DNA from: Flavobacterium sp. 1355
GTDB lineage: Bacteria > Bacteroidota > Bacteroidia > Flavobacteriales > Flavobacteriaceae
DNA: 59,196 nt
Reading direction: 5' to 3'
NCBI RefSeq assembly: GCF_017833415.1
Contig: NZ_JAFICC010000022.1
Coordinates: forward strand, 1 to 59,196
This document shows, piece after piece, positions 6,614 to 16,178 of this stretch. Position 1 is the stretch's first letter. The number at the start of each line of letters is the position of its first letter. Made by a program: the position numbers and the translations under genes. Under the pieces are notes generated by a model. The model made no database searches. It had not been told where the DNA came from and saw only the letters and a list, made by a program, of their open reading frames with translations.

Positions 6614-8218
6614 ATGGACACTAACACACTTTTCTCGCAATCGATTTCGTTAAAAGAATTAGGAATTGAAAATGCAACCATTCGTTATCAATTATCGGCT
6701 GATGAATTGCATGCGATTACTTTACAGTCAGGTCAGGGCGTTGAGAACTCTACGGGTGCATTGGCGATCAATACCGGAGAATTTACCGGACGCTCTCCTC
6801 AGGATCGTTTTATTGTAAAAGACAGTATTACAGAAGATAAAGTTTGGTGGGGAAATGTAAATATCCCGTTTTCATCAGAAGCTTTTGATAAATTATATAA
6901 TAAAGTAACTCAGTTTTTATCTGGTAAAGAAGTATTCGTAAGAGATTCTTATGTGTGTTCTGACCCAAATTACAGATTAAATGTTCGTGTTGTTACCGAA
7001 ACTGCGTGGTCAAACCTGTTTTGCTACAATATGTTTCTTCGCCCGGAAGAATCTGAATTGGCAAACTTTACTCCTGAATGGACAGTAGTTTGTGCGCCAA
7101 GTTTCATGGCAGAAACTGCTGTAGACGGAACACGTCAGTCTAATTTTGCAATCCTTGATTTTACTAAAAAAATCGCTCTTATTGGAGGAACTGGTTATAC
7201 AGGAGAAATGAAAAAGGGAATTTTTTCTGCTCTTAATTTTATTTTACCGGTTTTCGAAAACACACTTCCAATGCACTGCAGTGCCAATGTAGGTGAAGCG
7301 GGAGATACAGCAATTTTCTTCGGATTATCAGGAACAGGAAAAACTACTTTGTCTGCAGATCCGAACCGTAAATTGATCGGTGACGATGAGCACGGATGGA
7401 CGAGCGAAAACACTGTTTTTAACTTTGAAGGAGGCTGTTATGCTAAAGTTATTAATTTGACGGAAGAAAACGAACCGGATATTTTCAGAGCAATTAAAAA
7501 AGGCGCTCTTTTAGAAAATGTAGTTTTCAAACCCGGAACAAATGAAGTAGATTTTGACGATGTTTCTATTACTCAAAATACACGTGTTAGTTATCCAATA
7601 ACTCATATTGACAATATACAGCCGGGTTCAATCGGACATAATCCAAAAAACATATTCTTTTTGACGGCTGATTCTTTCGGAATTTTGCCTCCAATCGCAA
7701 AACTGACTCCAGGTCAGGCTGCTTATCATTTTATATCCGGATATACGGCAAAAGTTGCCGGAACTGAAGCAGGAGTTACAGAACCACAACCGAATTTCTC
7801 GGCTTGTTTTGGAGCGCCATTTATGCCCTTGCACCCAACACGTTATGCAGAAATGCTAACTAAAAAAATGAAAGATGCAGGAGTAAAAGTTTGGTTAATA
7901 AACACAGGCTGGACGGGTGGTGCATACGGAACCGGAAGCCGAATGAAATTAAAATATACCCGCGCCATGATTACTGCTGCATTAAGAGGTGAGCTTGATA
8001 ATGTTGAATTTGAAAATCATGCAGTGTTTGGTATTGCAAAACCACAATCTTGCCCGAATGTTCCAAGCGAAATTTTAAATCCTAGAAATACTTGGGAAGA
8101 CAAAGAATTATACGATAAAAAAGCAATTGAACTAGCTCAGAAATTTAAAGCTAATTTTGCCAAATTTGAAGAGTTTGCCAATGCCGAAATCCTGGCTGGC
8201 GCACCGATTACAGAATAA
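6614..8218 (+). CDS. pckA: Phosphoenolpyruvate carboxykinase (ATP)
   Basis: Cytoplasmic enzyme converting oxaloacetate and ATP to phosphoenolpyruvate, CO2 and ADP, the first committed step of gluconeogenesis. Counting from the ATG at 6614: substrate motif GRSPQDRF with Arg60, GGTGYTGEMKKG near 191-202 (metal and substrate ligands), kinase P-loop GLSGTGKTT at 237-245 and metal motif DDEHGW near 257-262. Length 534 is typical. The reading frame stays open upstream to a GTG at 6572, but those residues are not family-like, so 6614 is preferred. A terminator follows at 8241-8268. Confidence 0.96.
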   Translation: MDTNTLFSQSISLKELGIENATIRYQLSADELHAITLQSGQGVENSTGALAINTGEFTGRSPQDRFIVKDSITEDKVWWGNVNIPFSSEAFDKLYNKVTQFLSGKEVFVRDSYVCSDPNYRLNVRVVTETAWSNLFCYNMFLRPEESELANFTPEWTVVCAPSFMAETAVDGTRQSNFAILDFTKKIALIGGTGYTGEMKKGIFSALNFILPVFENTLPMHCSANVGEAGDTAIFFGLSGTGKTTLSADPNRKLIGDDEHGWTSENTVFNFEGGCYAKVINLTEENEPDIFRAIKKGALLENVVFKPGTNEVDFDDVSITQNTRVSYPITHIDNIQPGSIGHNPKNIFFLTADSFGILPPIAKLTPGQAAYHFISGYTAKVAGTEAGVTEPQPNFSACFGAPFMPLHPTRYAEMLTKKMKDAGVKVWLINTGWTGGAYGTGSRMKLKYTRAMITAALRGELDNVEFENHAVFGIAKPQSCPNVPSEILNPRNTWEDKELYDKKAIELAQKFKANFAKFEEFANAEILAGAPITE

Positions 8219-8240
8219 GGGAATTACTAATTCAAATTAA

Positions 8241-8268
8241 AAAAGCTGTTCATTAATGAACAGCTTTT
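8241..8268 (+). terminator. Terminator of pckA
   Basis: A perfect palindrome (AAAAGCTGTTCATT and its complement) ending in a run of eight T, 22 bases after the stop codon. Confidence 0.85.
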
Positions 8269-8280
8269 TTTTGTTTCACC

Positions 8281-8405
8281 TTTTGTCAGGCTGAGCGGGA
8301 GTCGAAGCCCAAGTAAGTATTCCACTTCGTTTTTTGACGTATGAAATTTTATTTAGTTTGTGACTGCACTTTGCGGGGGCTTCGACTTCGCTCAGCCTGA
8401 CAAAC
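8281..8405. repeat. Inverted repeat, GTCAGGCTGAGCG family
   Basis: The left arm (8281-8310) and right arm (about 8377-8405) are reverse complements over about 28 bases with two mismatches, separated by some 66 unrelated bases. The arms are much richer in G+C than the surrounding DNA. It lies between the convergent pckA and phytase genes and resembles a small non-coding mobile or regulatory repeat. Confidence 0.75.
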
Positions 8406-8493
8406 GTTTAGTTTTTAGTTTTGTTTTTCAGTTTTCAGTTTAAGTTTTCAGTTCTCAAAATGTGACTGAAAGGTAAATACTGTGACTGAAAAC

Positions 8494-9549
8494 TTATTTC
8501 TTATCGATACGTTTCTGGATCAAATCCCAAGTATAATAATGAAAAGTCATTCCGTTGCTCATCGCTACGAAAAGTCCGTTTTTGTATTTTGGGCCTAAGT
8601 TGACATTGGTAACATCTGCTCCGTCACACTCAATAGTAGAGGTCGGGATTTCTGCCAAAAGTGGATATTCGTTTGGTTTTCCTTTTGAACCTTCTCTCGG
8701 GTAAACCATAAAAGTATTGGCTTGTTGGTTGGATACTAAAATATAACCTGTAGAATCTGTCTTTTTGTAAATCGCGATTCCTTCATTGTCTGCTTTGAAA
8801 CCAGTTTTTCCGAAAATGGCTAATTCTTTATTATCGTTTAAAGACGGGTCAGCCTTATATTTTCTAATTCCGAATTGTTCGTCGCAATAGTAAACAAATC
8901 CTAATTCGTTATCAACTGCAATTGCTTCAATTTCTTTTTTACCGCTGTAGTTTCCAAATTTGCGAACCACTTTTGCGACAGCGGCTTTTCCGTTTCCGGA
9001 AAGTTCATATTGCCATAAATAACTTCCGGAAGGACCCGTTTTTCTTCCCACAACAGCAAAAATCTTTTTATCACTTGGGCGTGTGTATAGCGCAACTCCC
9101 ATCGGATCTCTTTCAGTATCACCTTCAAAAACCGGAATCCCGCCATTATCAATTGGTTCTAAATCGGGTAAACTAAAAATTCTGATTTTATTGGTTTCGC
9201 GTTCCGTTGTAACTGCAATGTCAACTTTTTTTCCATCAATCAATAATCCGTATGCAATATCAACATTGTTTGGTCGTTGCAGCACAATTGATTTTTTAAG
9301 GATTTTTCCATTTAAATCAAAAGCATACAAAGCACCGTCAGTATCTTTATCTGTACCCACTATAATACTTTTTGAAGCATCTGTCGGGTGAATCCAGATT
9401 GAAGGATCGTCGGTATCGTGTGGTAAAGCTTCTGTAACAGCTGTAGGTTTTAAGGCATTTGGTGCTACAGGTGCTAATTTGCCATCTTTGCAAGCCATAA
9501 AAGAAAGGGTGAGGAGTAAAAATGCAACTAAAGATTTATTTTTCATCAT
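8494..9549 (-). CDS. Beta-propeller phytase, lipoprotein
   Basis: Calcium-dependent phytase that releases phosphate from inositol hexakisphosphate. A lipoprotein leader ends in FMAC (Cys about 20), so it is anchored in the periplasm or on the surface. The body has the signature blocks of beta-propeller phytases: HDTDDPSIWIHP near 44-55, DKDTDGALYAFDL, KEIEAIAVD, DNEGIAIY and SNQQANTF, with aspartate/glutamate-rich calcium sites. Its 351 residues equal one propeller plus leader. It directly follows a TonB-dependent receptor on the same strand, suggesting release and import of phytate products as one unit. Confidence 0.92.
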   Translation of the reverse strand: MMKNKSLVAFLLLTLSFMACKDGKLAPVAPNALKPTAVTEALPHDTDDPSIWIHPTDASKSIIVGTDKDTDGALYAFDLNGKILKKSIVLQRPNNVDIAYGLLIDGKKVDIAVTTERETNKIRIFSLPDLEPIDNGGIPVFEGDTERDPMGVALYTRPSDKKIFAVVGRKTGPSGSYLWQYELSGNGKAAVAKVVRKFGNYSGKKEIEAIAVDNELGFVYYCDEQFGIRKYKADPSLNDNKELAIFGKTGFKADNEGIAIYKKTDSTGYILVSNQQANTFMVYPREGSKGKPNEYPLLAEIPTSTIECDGADVTNVNLGPKYKNGLFVAMSNGMTFHYYTWDLIQKRIDKK

Positions 9550-9564
9550 GTTTGTGTTAATGCA

Positions 9565-9594
9565 ATTAGACAGAACCGCGAAGTTCTGTCTAAT
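9565..9594 (-). promoter_or_regulatory. Intercistronic stem-loop between receptor and phytase genes
   Basis: ATTAGACAGAAC (9565-9576) and its exact complement (9583-9594) form a 12-bp stem with a 6-base loop but no U-tract. It lies 3' of the receptor stop codon (9617) and 5' of the phytase start (9549). It may protect the upstream message or tune the ratio of the two proteins. Confidence 0.5.
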
Positions 9595-9616
9595 GTAAGA
9601 ATTTTTAAAAAGTATT

Positions 9617-12427
9617 TTACAAGTCTAATTTTAATCCAAAATTATAACGCGCCTCATAATATTCAGTTTGTTTTGTATGCGTTTCAATACCTTGGTAATA
9701 GCGTAATGGCTGGTTTGTTAAGTTATTAGCTTCTGCAAAAAGACGCAATTTTGGTGTGATTTTATAAGAAGCATTTGCGTCTAAGAAAAACTGCTTATCA
9801 TAGTAACTGTCCTTATAAGACTCAGAACCCAGTTCATCTAAATAATCAGAAGTAAAGTTGGTTGAGATTCTGGCAGAGAAACGTTTGTTCTCCCAGGACA
9901 ATGATCCGTTAAACATGTGAGGTGTTGTTCCCGGCAAGCTGATGTCGTTTCTTTCGTTTCCATCTTCATCTGCAATACCTTTTGCTTCAGATTTAGTATA
10001 CGTATAGTTTAAGTATATACCAAAACCTTTCAGAAATTTACCTGGCAAGAAATCCAACTGACGTTGAAAAGCTACTTCAAAACCGTAAACATCAACATTG
10101 TCTCCATTTCTGGATTGTAAGAATGACCAGTTTTCTCCAACCGGAACAGGATTTGCCTGATTTGGGAAATCAGCAGCAAATTTTTCTGTTGTATATTGAT
10201 TGTCACTGTAGTTATAAATGAAATCATTTAGTTTTTTGTAGAAAACACCTCCTGAAATCAAACCAACAGATTTGAAATAATTTTCAACCATAAAGTCATA
10301 GTTATAAGAAAAGGTAACATCAAGTGCTGGGTTACCGGCCATAATTTCTTTATCTGCTGCAATATTGTTTACATAAGGAGCCAATGCGTAATAGTTTGGT
10401 CTTGCCAAAGCCGTTGTAGCAGCCGCTCTTAATACTAAATCTTTTGTAGCATTGTATTGAAAAGAAATACTTGGCAATACGTTGGTATAAGAATTTGTAT
10501 TGTTTATTTTACTTTCTAATTCTTCTTCATCCAAAACGCGGTTTCCTGTATAATCGATATGAGTATTTTCTACACGGAAACCTAAGACCATGGATAATTT
10601 ATCATTAAAATCCTGATCCCATCTTACGTAAGCAGCATAGATATTTTCTTTAGCGTTATAATTTACCGCTAAATATTCTGCAGCATCTGCTTCTTTTTCA
10701 AACAATGAGGCATTGTTTAGATCCAAACTTCCTAAAAATCCTGCAGATGCAAAAGTTCCCGGAATGTATTGGCTACCCGGATTAAAACCTTTTCCGTCAT
10801 AGAAGCTTGTCGGAACTTCAGATAATAAATCCATACCACTGTTTAATGGGCTGTAAGAATAGAAAATATTGTCTCTTGTTTTTTCTTTTAAACGAAGTCT
10901 CAGACCTGTTCTCAATCTTCCTTTTTCTGATGGAATGATAGTAAAAGGAAAACGGATATTTACTTTTGCTCCAAATTCGCTTTCGCTGGTGTCATCTGTG
11001 TTTTCAGTAACCGAGTCAAATTCAAATTGATCAAGCGCTTCTCCGGCTGTTGTTACCACAGGAAATCTCGGATCTGTTAAGTTTTCAAAAACATCCAGAC
11101 CTTTTTGACGGTATTCTATATAACGCTCGCCCGGACGGTATTCTCTTGCTTTTGCATAATTAGCAGACCAGTCAAGATCTAGTTTTGAATTGATTAAATG
11201 CTCTCCGCGAATAGAATAATTCTGCACACGCTGATCTTCTAATCTTCTGTTTTTGTTTCTGCTGTTATCTACACCACCTTTTGTCTGACGTTTTGCACGG
11301 CCTTCAAAACCAATAATTTCCTCTCCATTATAAAGTGGCTCAATATCATCGTAAGTAGTTCTGAAACGGTTTTCTCTATCATCTCTCCAATTGTAGATTG
11401 CATTGGCAAAAATGGTGTTATTTTCATTAAATTTATAATCAAAAGCCAGAGACCCGCTGCGGCGAATACGTTGTACATCATATTTTCTAACTTCGGCAGC
11501 TTGTACAAAGTCGTTTCCGAAATCATCTTTAACCCATTCGTTTTCGATGTTATCAGAACCATAATCTACATTATTGTAAGAACCGCTTACTACAACGCCC
11601 AATTTATTGTTCAAGAAACGATTACCGTAAACTAAACCTGCAGTATAAGAAGCATGGTCACGAATTGGTAAATAACCTCCGGCAAGAGTTGCAGAAATTC
11701 TTTCGCCGTTTGGAGTTGCTCTTGTAATTAAATTTACAGAACCACCAATAGCATCTGCATCCATATCTGAAGTTAAAGTTTTGTTTACTTCGATAGTAGA
11801 AATCATATCAGACGGAATTAAGTCCATTTGTACATTTCTGTTGTCGCCTTCTGCAGAAGGTATTCTGTCGCCATTTAAAGTTACCGAGTTCAATGAAGGA
11901 GCTAAGCCTCTGATGATAATATTACGAGCTTCACCCTGATCATTTTGCATGGTAATACCCGGAACACGTTTTAAGGCATCTCCAACATTGGCATCAGGAA
12001 AACGCCCCATTTGGTCAGAAGAAATCACGTTTCCGATGTTTTTATTATTTTTCTGTTGATTCAGTGCTTTTGCCTGACCTTTTAAGATGTCTCCAACAAC
12101 CACTTCATTAAGTTCAGTTCCAGAAGTCTTAAGCGCAAAATCAATTACGTTATTTTTTCCTTGCTCTACTTTAATTTCTTGTGTTGCAGATTCGTAACCA
12201 ATATATTTAACTTCAACTTTGTACGTTCCTTCATTAATATTAAGAAGCTCAAAACGACCATTATAATCAGAAACTGTATATTTTTTTTCGCCTGTAATCT
12301 GGATCATAGCTCCAGGCAGCGGCAGTTTGTCATCAGCGTCTAATATTTTTCCGGATATTATTGCTTTCTGTGCAAAGCCAGACAGGGTTAATAAAAAGAA
12401 TACTGTTAACAGATAAATTTTTTTCAT
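9617..12427 (-). CDS. TonB-dependent outer membrane receptor
   Basis: A 936-residue outer-membrane beta-barrel importer. It has a signal peptide (1-19, ending GFAQ), a carboxypeptidase-like regulatory domain (about 20-105, ISGKILDADDKLPLPGA), a plug domain (about 125-235, FPDANVGDALKRVPGITMQ and the NIIIRGLAPSLNSVTLNG block) and a 22-strand-type barrel ending in a terminal leucine-containing strand (NFGLKLDL). It is of the Xanthomonas/Caulobacter-like receptor type, not SusC, and has no SusD neighbour. The phytase gene follows after 67 bases, so its cargo may be inositol phosphates or a phytate-metal complex; that is inference from context. Confidence 0.9.
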   Translation of the reverse strand: MKKIYLLTVFFLLTLSGFAQKAIISGKILDADDKLPLPGAMIQITGEKKYTVSDYNGRFELLNINEGTYKVEVKYIGYESATQEIKVEQGKNNVIDFALKTSGTELNEVVVGDILKGQAKALNQQKNNKNIGNVISSDQMGRFPDANVGDALKRVPGITMQNDQGEARNIIIRGLAPSLNSVTLNGDRIPSAEGDNRNVQMDLIPSDMISTIEVNKTLTSDMDADAIGGSVNLITRATPNGERISATLAGGYLPIRDHASYTAGLVYGNRFLNNKLGVVVSGSYNNVDYGSDNIENEWVKDDFGNDFVQAAEVRKYDVQRIRRSGSLAFDYKFNENNTIFANAIYNWRDDRENRFRTTYDDIEPLYNGEEIIGFEGRAKRQTKGGVDNSRNKNRRLEDQRVQNYSIRGEHLINSKLDLDWSANYAKAREYRPGERYIEYRQKGLDVFENLTDPRFPVVTTAGEALDQFEFDSVTENTDDTSESEFGAKVNIRFPFTIIPSEKGRLRTGLRLRLKEKTRDNIFYSYSPLNSGMDLLSEVPTSFYDGKGFNPGSQYIPGTFASAGFLGSLDLNNASLFEKEADAAEYLAVNYNAKENIYAAYVRWDQDFNDKLSMVLGFRVENTHIDYTGNRVLDEEELESKINNTNSYTNVLPSISFQYNATKDLVLRAAATTALARPNYYALAPYVNNIAADKEIMAGNPALDVTFSYNYDFMVENYFKSVGLISGGVFYKKLNDFIYNYSDNQYTTEKFAADFPNQANPVPVGENWSFLQSRNGDNVDVYGFEVAFQRQLDFLPGKFLKGFGIYLNYTYTKSEAKGIADEDGNERNDISLPGTTPHMFNGSLSWENKRFSARISTNFTSDYLDELGSESYKDSYYDKQFFLDANASYKITPKLRLFAEANNLTNQPLRYYQGIETHTKQTEYYEARYNFGLKLDL

Positions 12428-12595
12428 TGTGTTGTGTTTATGTTCGATTGCGAAACTAAAACCTAAGTATTATTAAACCCGTTCCAAAAAATTAACATAA
12501 TGTTATGATTTAGCGATTGGAGACAATATCAATTAATCTTAAAATAACATTTAAATGCCTGGATCTATAAATTAGAAATCAAAAACAATCAACTA

Positions 12596-12630
12596 TTTGC
12601 ATGAGAATCAAAAATTTGGCGCTAAATTTG
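12596..12630 (+). promoter_or_regulatory. Candidate promoter of the DUF4407 gene
   Basis: TTTG (12596-12599) and TAAATTTG (12623-12630), 23 bases apart, lie 32 bases before the ATG. The boxes match well; the spacing is at the long end of what is accepted. Confidence 0.5.
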
Positions 12631-12661
12631 CCCTATCAATCACAATCAAAAATCATCAATC

Positions 12662-13762
12662 ATGTTAAAACAATTTTTCATCCTGTGCTCAGGAGCCGAC
12701 CGCGATCTTCTTGATGGCTGCTCAGAAGGCGAACAAACAAAATATGTTGGTATCGGCGCCACCGTTTTCTTCACTGCTGTAATGGCTTTCTTAGCCAGTG
12801 CCTATGCGCTTTTTACCGTTTTTGACTCTATCTATCCGGCTTTAATTTTCGGATTTGTATGGAGTTTATTAATCTTTAATCTCGATCGTTTTATTGTTTC
12901 TACAATCAAGAAAAGAGATCGTTTTATGGATGAATTTCTTCAGGCTACACCTCGTATCATGCTGGCTGTCATTATTGCAATCGTAATTTCGAAACCACTG
13001 GAGATTAAAATTTTTGAAAAAGAAATCAATACTGTTTTATTAAAAGAAAAAAATGAAATGGAATTAGCCAATAAAAAACAAGTTGGCAATTATTTCAAAT
13101 CAGATTTAGACAAGAACAAAGCAGAAATTGCAGGATTAAAAGCAGATATCCTGAAAAAAGAAAAGGAAGTAAACGCTTTATATTCAACTTATATCACAGA
13201 AGCAGAAGGAACGGCGGGAACTAAAAAACTTGGAAAAGGTCCGGTTTATAAAGAAAAACGTGACAAACACGATGCTTCTCTAAAAGAATTTGAAACACTC
13301 AAAAAAACGAACGAAGCTAAAATTGCCGAGAAAGAAAAAACCGGAAAACAGCTTCAGGCCGATTTAGATAAAAAAGTATCACAGACACAACCAATAATAG
13401 AAGGCTTTGATGGTTTAATGGCGCGTATTAATGCATTGAATAAATTGCCATGGCTGCCATCGTTTTTTATTATGCTATTGTTCCTGGCAATAGAAACATC
13501 TCCTATTATTGCTAAATTACTGGCTCCTAAAGGTGAATTTGATTTTAAACAGGAAGAAGCCGAAACAGCAATGAAAGCAACTCTGGAACAAAACAAATAC
13601 CAGCGGGAGTTATTGAAAAAAACAAGTGCATCTATGCACGACAGGGTATACGCAGATATTGCAGAAGATAAAAGTCTCTACGATTTGCAGCGCAAAAACG
13701 CCAGGGAATTACTAGAACTGCAATCGCATAGCTTTGTTGAAAAACAGAAAGCTACTTTGTAA
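12662..13762 (+). CDS. DUF4407 domain-containing membrane protein
   Basis: An inner-membrane protein of unknown function, 366 residues. Two adjacent membrane helices near residues 32-50 and 58-78, a third near 98-115, and a fourth at about 262-285 bracket a long charged coiled coil (about 118-240, rich in K and E heptads). The C-terminal tail after 290 is again helical and charged. The start MLKQFFILCSGADRDLLDGCS and the order of segments match DUF4407. It is monocistronic, between a candidate promoter and a strong terminator. No function is claimed. Confidence 0.85.
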   Translation: MLKQFFILCSGADRDLLDGCSEGEQTKYVGIGATVFFTAVMAFLASAYALFTVFDSIYPALIFGFVWSLLIFNLDRFIVSTIKKRDRFMDEFLQATPRIMLAVIIAIVISKPLEIKIFEKEINTVLLKEKNEMELANKKQVGNYFKSDLDKNKAEIAGLKADILKKEKEVNALYSTYITEAEGTAGTKKLGKGPVYKEKRDKHDASLKEFETLKKTNEAKIAEKEKTGKQLQADLDKKVSQTQPIIEGFDGLMARINALNKLPWLPSFFIMLLFLAIETSPIIAKLLAPKGEFDFKQEEAETAMKATLEQNKYQRELLKKTSASMHDRVYADIAEDKSLYDLQRKNARELLELQSHSFVEKQKATL

Positions 13763-13805
13763 ATTGAAATGTAAAATGTAATCTGCAAACAGATTTATAA
13801 AATGT

Positions 13806-13841
13806 AAAAAGTCTTAAGCTCTAATGAACTTAAGACTTTTT
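13806..13841. terminator. Bidirectional terminator
   Basis: A 13-bp perfect stem, AAAAAGTCTTAAG with its complement, around a 10-base loop, flanked by A and T tracts. It separates the DUF4407 gene from the convergent gene at 13883. Confidence 0.85.
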
Positions 13842-13882
13842 TATTTTAGAAAAGAATTATTTCACTTCTCACAAATTACATT

Positions 13883-14587
13883 TTACATGTAACTTAATAT
13901 TTCTTTTTTGAACGCATCATATTCTCCCTGCATAATCAAACCATTATCAAGAAGCTTTTTGTAATTCTGTAATTTGTCAAAAAGCTCTTCTTTAGATAAT
14001 TCGCTTAATTTACGATCTCCGGTTGGAGCTGGAGCCTGAGGCTGAATTTGCTCGTAAGTTTCATAAACAGGAGCAGCAGGTAAAATTTCAGCAAAATTAG
14101 TTACTTCTTCAGTTTCTACTTCTTCAATTTCGCTTTCCTCAATATCTTCTGCCTGTACCTCTTCAACTATTGGTGTTGCAGTGGCAACAGGGTTTTTTAA
14201 AATATCCAATTGTTCCTTAGCATAGGTAAAGATTTTACGAGCCTGAATTTTTGGAATATAATCTATAGAAGCCTGAATGTCAGTTTTTGTAGAGAAAGAA
14301 AACTCAGAACCTAAAATGTTTTCTTTAACAAAAGTACCAACAATTTCATCCCAGGTATAATCTGTAAAATCCATAGAAAGACCTAAATTTTTTGGCTTAC
14401 AGATAATAATTCTTTTGTTGGTCAATACAATACTATCAGGAAAAACAGTGATTGCCGGTTTTTTCTGAACAGCAATATAGCCCACTTCTTCGCCTCTCAT
14501 TAATAAATCACTGAGTTTTGAAGTAATTTTTTCAATCGCCTTTGGATCTTGTTCTTCGTTTAAAAACTTTTTAAATTGTTCTTTCAT
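13883..14587 (-). CDS. PH domain and SHOCT domain protein
   Basis: A soluble protein of 234 residues and unknown role. Residues about 30-130 form a bacterial pleckstrin-homology (YokE-like) fold: an alternating strand pattern with VLTNKRIIICKPK, and a closing helix KIFTYAKEQLD. A linker rich in glutamate and proline (about 133-190) follows. The last 35 residues (LSELSKEELFDKLQNYKKLLDNGLIMQGEYDAFKKEIL region) are a SHOCT motif, a short helical oligomerisation module. Such proteins are often membrane- or envelope-associated but no partner is evident here. Confidence 0.75.
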   Translation of the reverse strand: MKEQFKKFLNEEQDPKAIEKITSKLSDLLMRGEEVGYIAVQKKPAITVFPDSIVLTNKRIIICKPKNLGLSMDFTDYTWDEIVGTFVKENILGSEFSFSTKTDIQASIDYIPKIQARKIFTYAKEQLDILKNPVATATPIVEEVQAEDIEESEIEEVETEEVTNFAEILPAAPVYETYEQIQPQAPAPTGDRKLSELSKEELFDKLQNYKKLLDNGLIMQGEYDAFKKEILSYM

Positions 14588-14600
14588 TTTTTTATAAAAT

Positions 14601-14638
14601 TGCTAAGTTACAAAGCTGCTGAGAAGCTAAGTTTTTTT
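14601..14638. repeat. Short repeat, GCTAAGTTACAAAGCTGC type
   Basis: A run of GCTAAG/GCTGCTGAG words ending in a T-tract, located between the starts and stops of two minus-strand genes. It resembles the repeats at 2003-2145 and 2660-2690. Confidence 0.45.
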
Positions 14639-14661
14639 TACTGACGTTGCAAATGTAATGC

Positions 14662-15033
14662 CTAATTTTCTAATTCAATAATTTCATTCTGAATTTTCTT
14701 TGTCAAACTTTTGAAAACCAATTCATACGAATGATCAATCAATTCCTTAACCATTTTTAGAGGAAGATTTCCGTTTAAAGCGATGGTATTCCAATGTACT
14801 TTACTCATATGAAATCCAGGTTTGATTTCTTCATATTCGGCTCTTAGTTCTTGTGCACGGTCAGGATCACATTTTAAATTTACAGATTGTTCGTTCTTTT
14901 CCCATTGCGACAAAGACGATAATGCAAACATTTTTCCGCCGACTTTAAAAACCAAAGTATCTTCATCAAAAGGAAAATGTTCTGTAACTCCTTTTTTTGA
15001 AAGACAATATTCGTAATACGTTTCTAAATTCAT
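14662..15033 (-). CDS. MmcQ/YjbR family protein
   Basis: A small soluble protein of 123 residues with the YjbR/CyaY-like double-wing fold. Diagnostic blocks are EHFPFDEDTLVFKVGGKMFAL near residues 18-38, SVNLKCDPDRAQELR, and the HWNTIALNG stretch near 80-88 with the C-terminal helix pair DHSYELVFKSL. The family is annotated as DNA-binding on structural grounds only; the real function is unknown. Its start lies 4 bases after the stop of the DUF4421 gene, so the two are co-transcribed. Confidence 0.88.
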   Translation of the reverse strand: MNLETYYEYCLSKKGVTEHFPFDEDTLVFKVGGKMFALSSLSQWEKNEQSVNLKCDPDRAQELRAEYEEIKPGFHMSKVHWNTIALNGNLPLKMVKELIDHSYELVFKSLTKKIQNEIIELEN

Positions 15034-15037
15034 ATAA

Positions 15038-16096
15038 TTACATTTTTATTTTCTCTTCGGCTTTTTCAATTGGTTTTGCAATAAATTTGGGTGCATCAAA
15101 GCGATATCCAAAATATAACAATCCATAAATTTTGTCATTTTCGATTCTGTTTTTGCTGTCTTCATTATACCAATTGGCATTAAAATTAAAACTTGCACCA
15201 AAAAGAATGTTATCTGAATTGTAGCCAATTTTAATACCTCCTTCTAAAAATCGTGTAAAATACGTTTCTTTTTCAACAGATTTTACATTGTTTTCAATCG
15301 CATTGTCTTTAGAAAAACGAATGCCTATTGATGGTGTTAAATTGGGTGCAATATAGAATTTCTCCTTAAATATAAAATTATAAAAATAACTCAATCCCAA
15401 TCTAAAATTAAAGTTATCTTCTTTAGAATTTATATTATTTTGATCAAAGGAAGATCGGCTGTACTCGTACGAGAATGTTGGTATAAAACTCCCGGCACTA
15501 TATTTTTGCCACTCCGTAAATGAAGAAATACTTTTTAAGGAAAATTTTGAATTAAAAACATACGAAGTTGACATTCCAAAAGTTTCATTTTTAAGATTTG
15601 GAAATTGTAAATAAGGATCTTTTCCTTTGGTCCAATCCGGTAAAAAATCAGACATGTTTTCGACATAATAACCACGGACTTTGCTATAATTAAAATTTTG
15701 AAGCCAATGCCCTAAAAAAAGACGGAAGTTATAATCTGAAAAAGAGGATTTACCTTTTAAATCATTATCATTATTACCACCAAAAAACTTAGGAAAAAAA
15801 CCGTAGCTAAAGCCAATAAATTTATAATCAACAGTAAAGAACAATTTATATTCGTTATTCGGTATTAGTTTTAGATTTACACTTTCTCTAGATCGTAAAA
15901 AATAAGAATCAGTCTGAGTGCTTACATTTGCCCGAACCATTATTTTATCGGGATAATAAATAAAATTAACGGTATCCTTTTTAAAATTTTGTGCGGAAAG
16001 ATTTTGATAATGGGGAAAACTAAAAACCAGTAAGAGAAATAATCTTAAAAAACCGGAATAAAAAAGGGTTTTATTTGATAGGGTTAATATTCTCAT
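15038..16096 (-). CDS. DUF4421 family outer-membrane-like protein
   Basis: An exported protein of 352 residues. A signal peptide (cleavage near NLSAQ, residue about 36) is followed by alternating aromatic beta strands (YKLFFTVDYKFIGFSYGF and many more, ending FGYRFDAP), as in outer-membrane barrels. The pattern agrees with DUF4421, a Bacteroidota family without known function. It shares a transcript with the YjbR gene. A transport role cannot be claimed from this evidence. Confidence 0.78.
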   Translation of the reverse strand: MRILTLSNKTLFYSGFLRLFLLLVFSFPHYQNLSAQNFKKDTVNFIYYPDKIMVRANVSTQTDSYFLRSRESVNLKLIPNNEYKLFFTVDYKFIGFSYGFFPKFFGGNNDNDLKGKSSFSDYNFRLFLGHWLQNFNYSKVRGYYVENMSDFLPDWTKGKDPYLQFPNLKNETFGMSTSYVFNSKFSLKSISSFTEWQKYSAGSFIPTFSYEYSRSSFDQNNINSKEDNFNFRLGLSYFYNFIFKEKFYIAPNLTPSIGIRFSKDNAIENNVKSVEKETYFTRFLEGGIKIGYNSDNILFGASFNFNANWYNEDSKNRIENDKIYGLLYFGYRFDAPKFIAKPIEKAEEKIKM

Positions 16097-16178
16097 TTAC
16101 TGTTAGATAAAATGGTTTAATTACAAAGATATCATTTCTGTTCAAATTTGTTTTACTATTTAGGTTTGTTAAAAAGAT

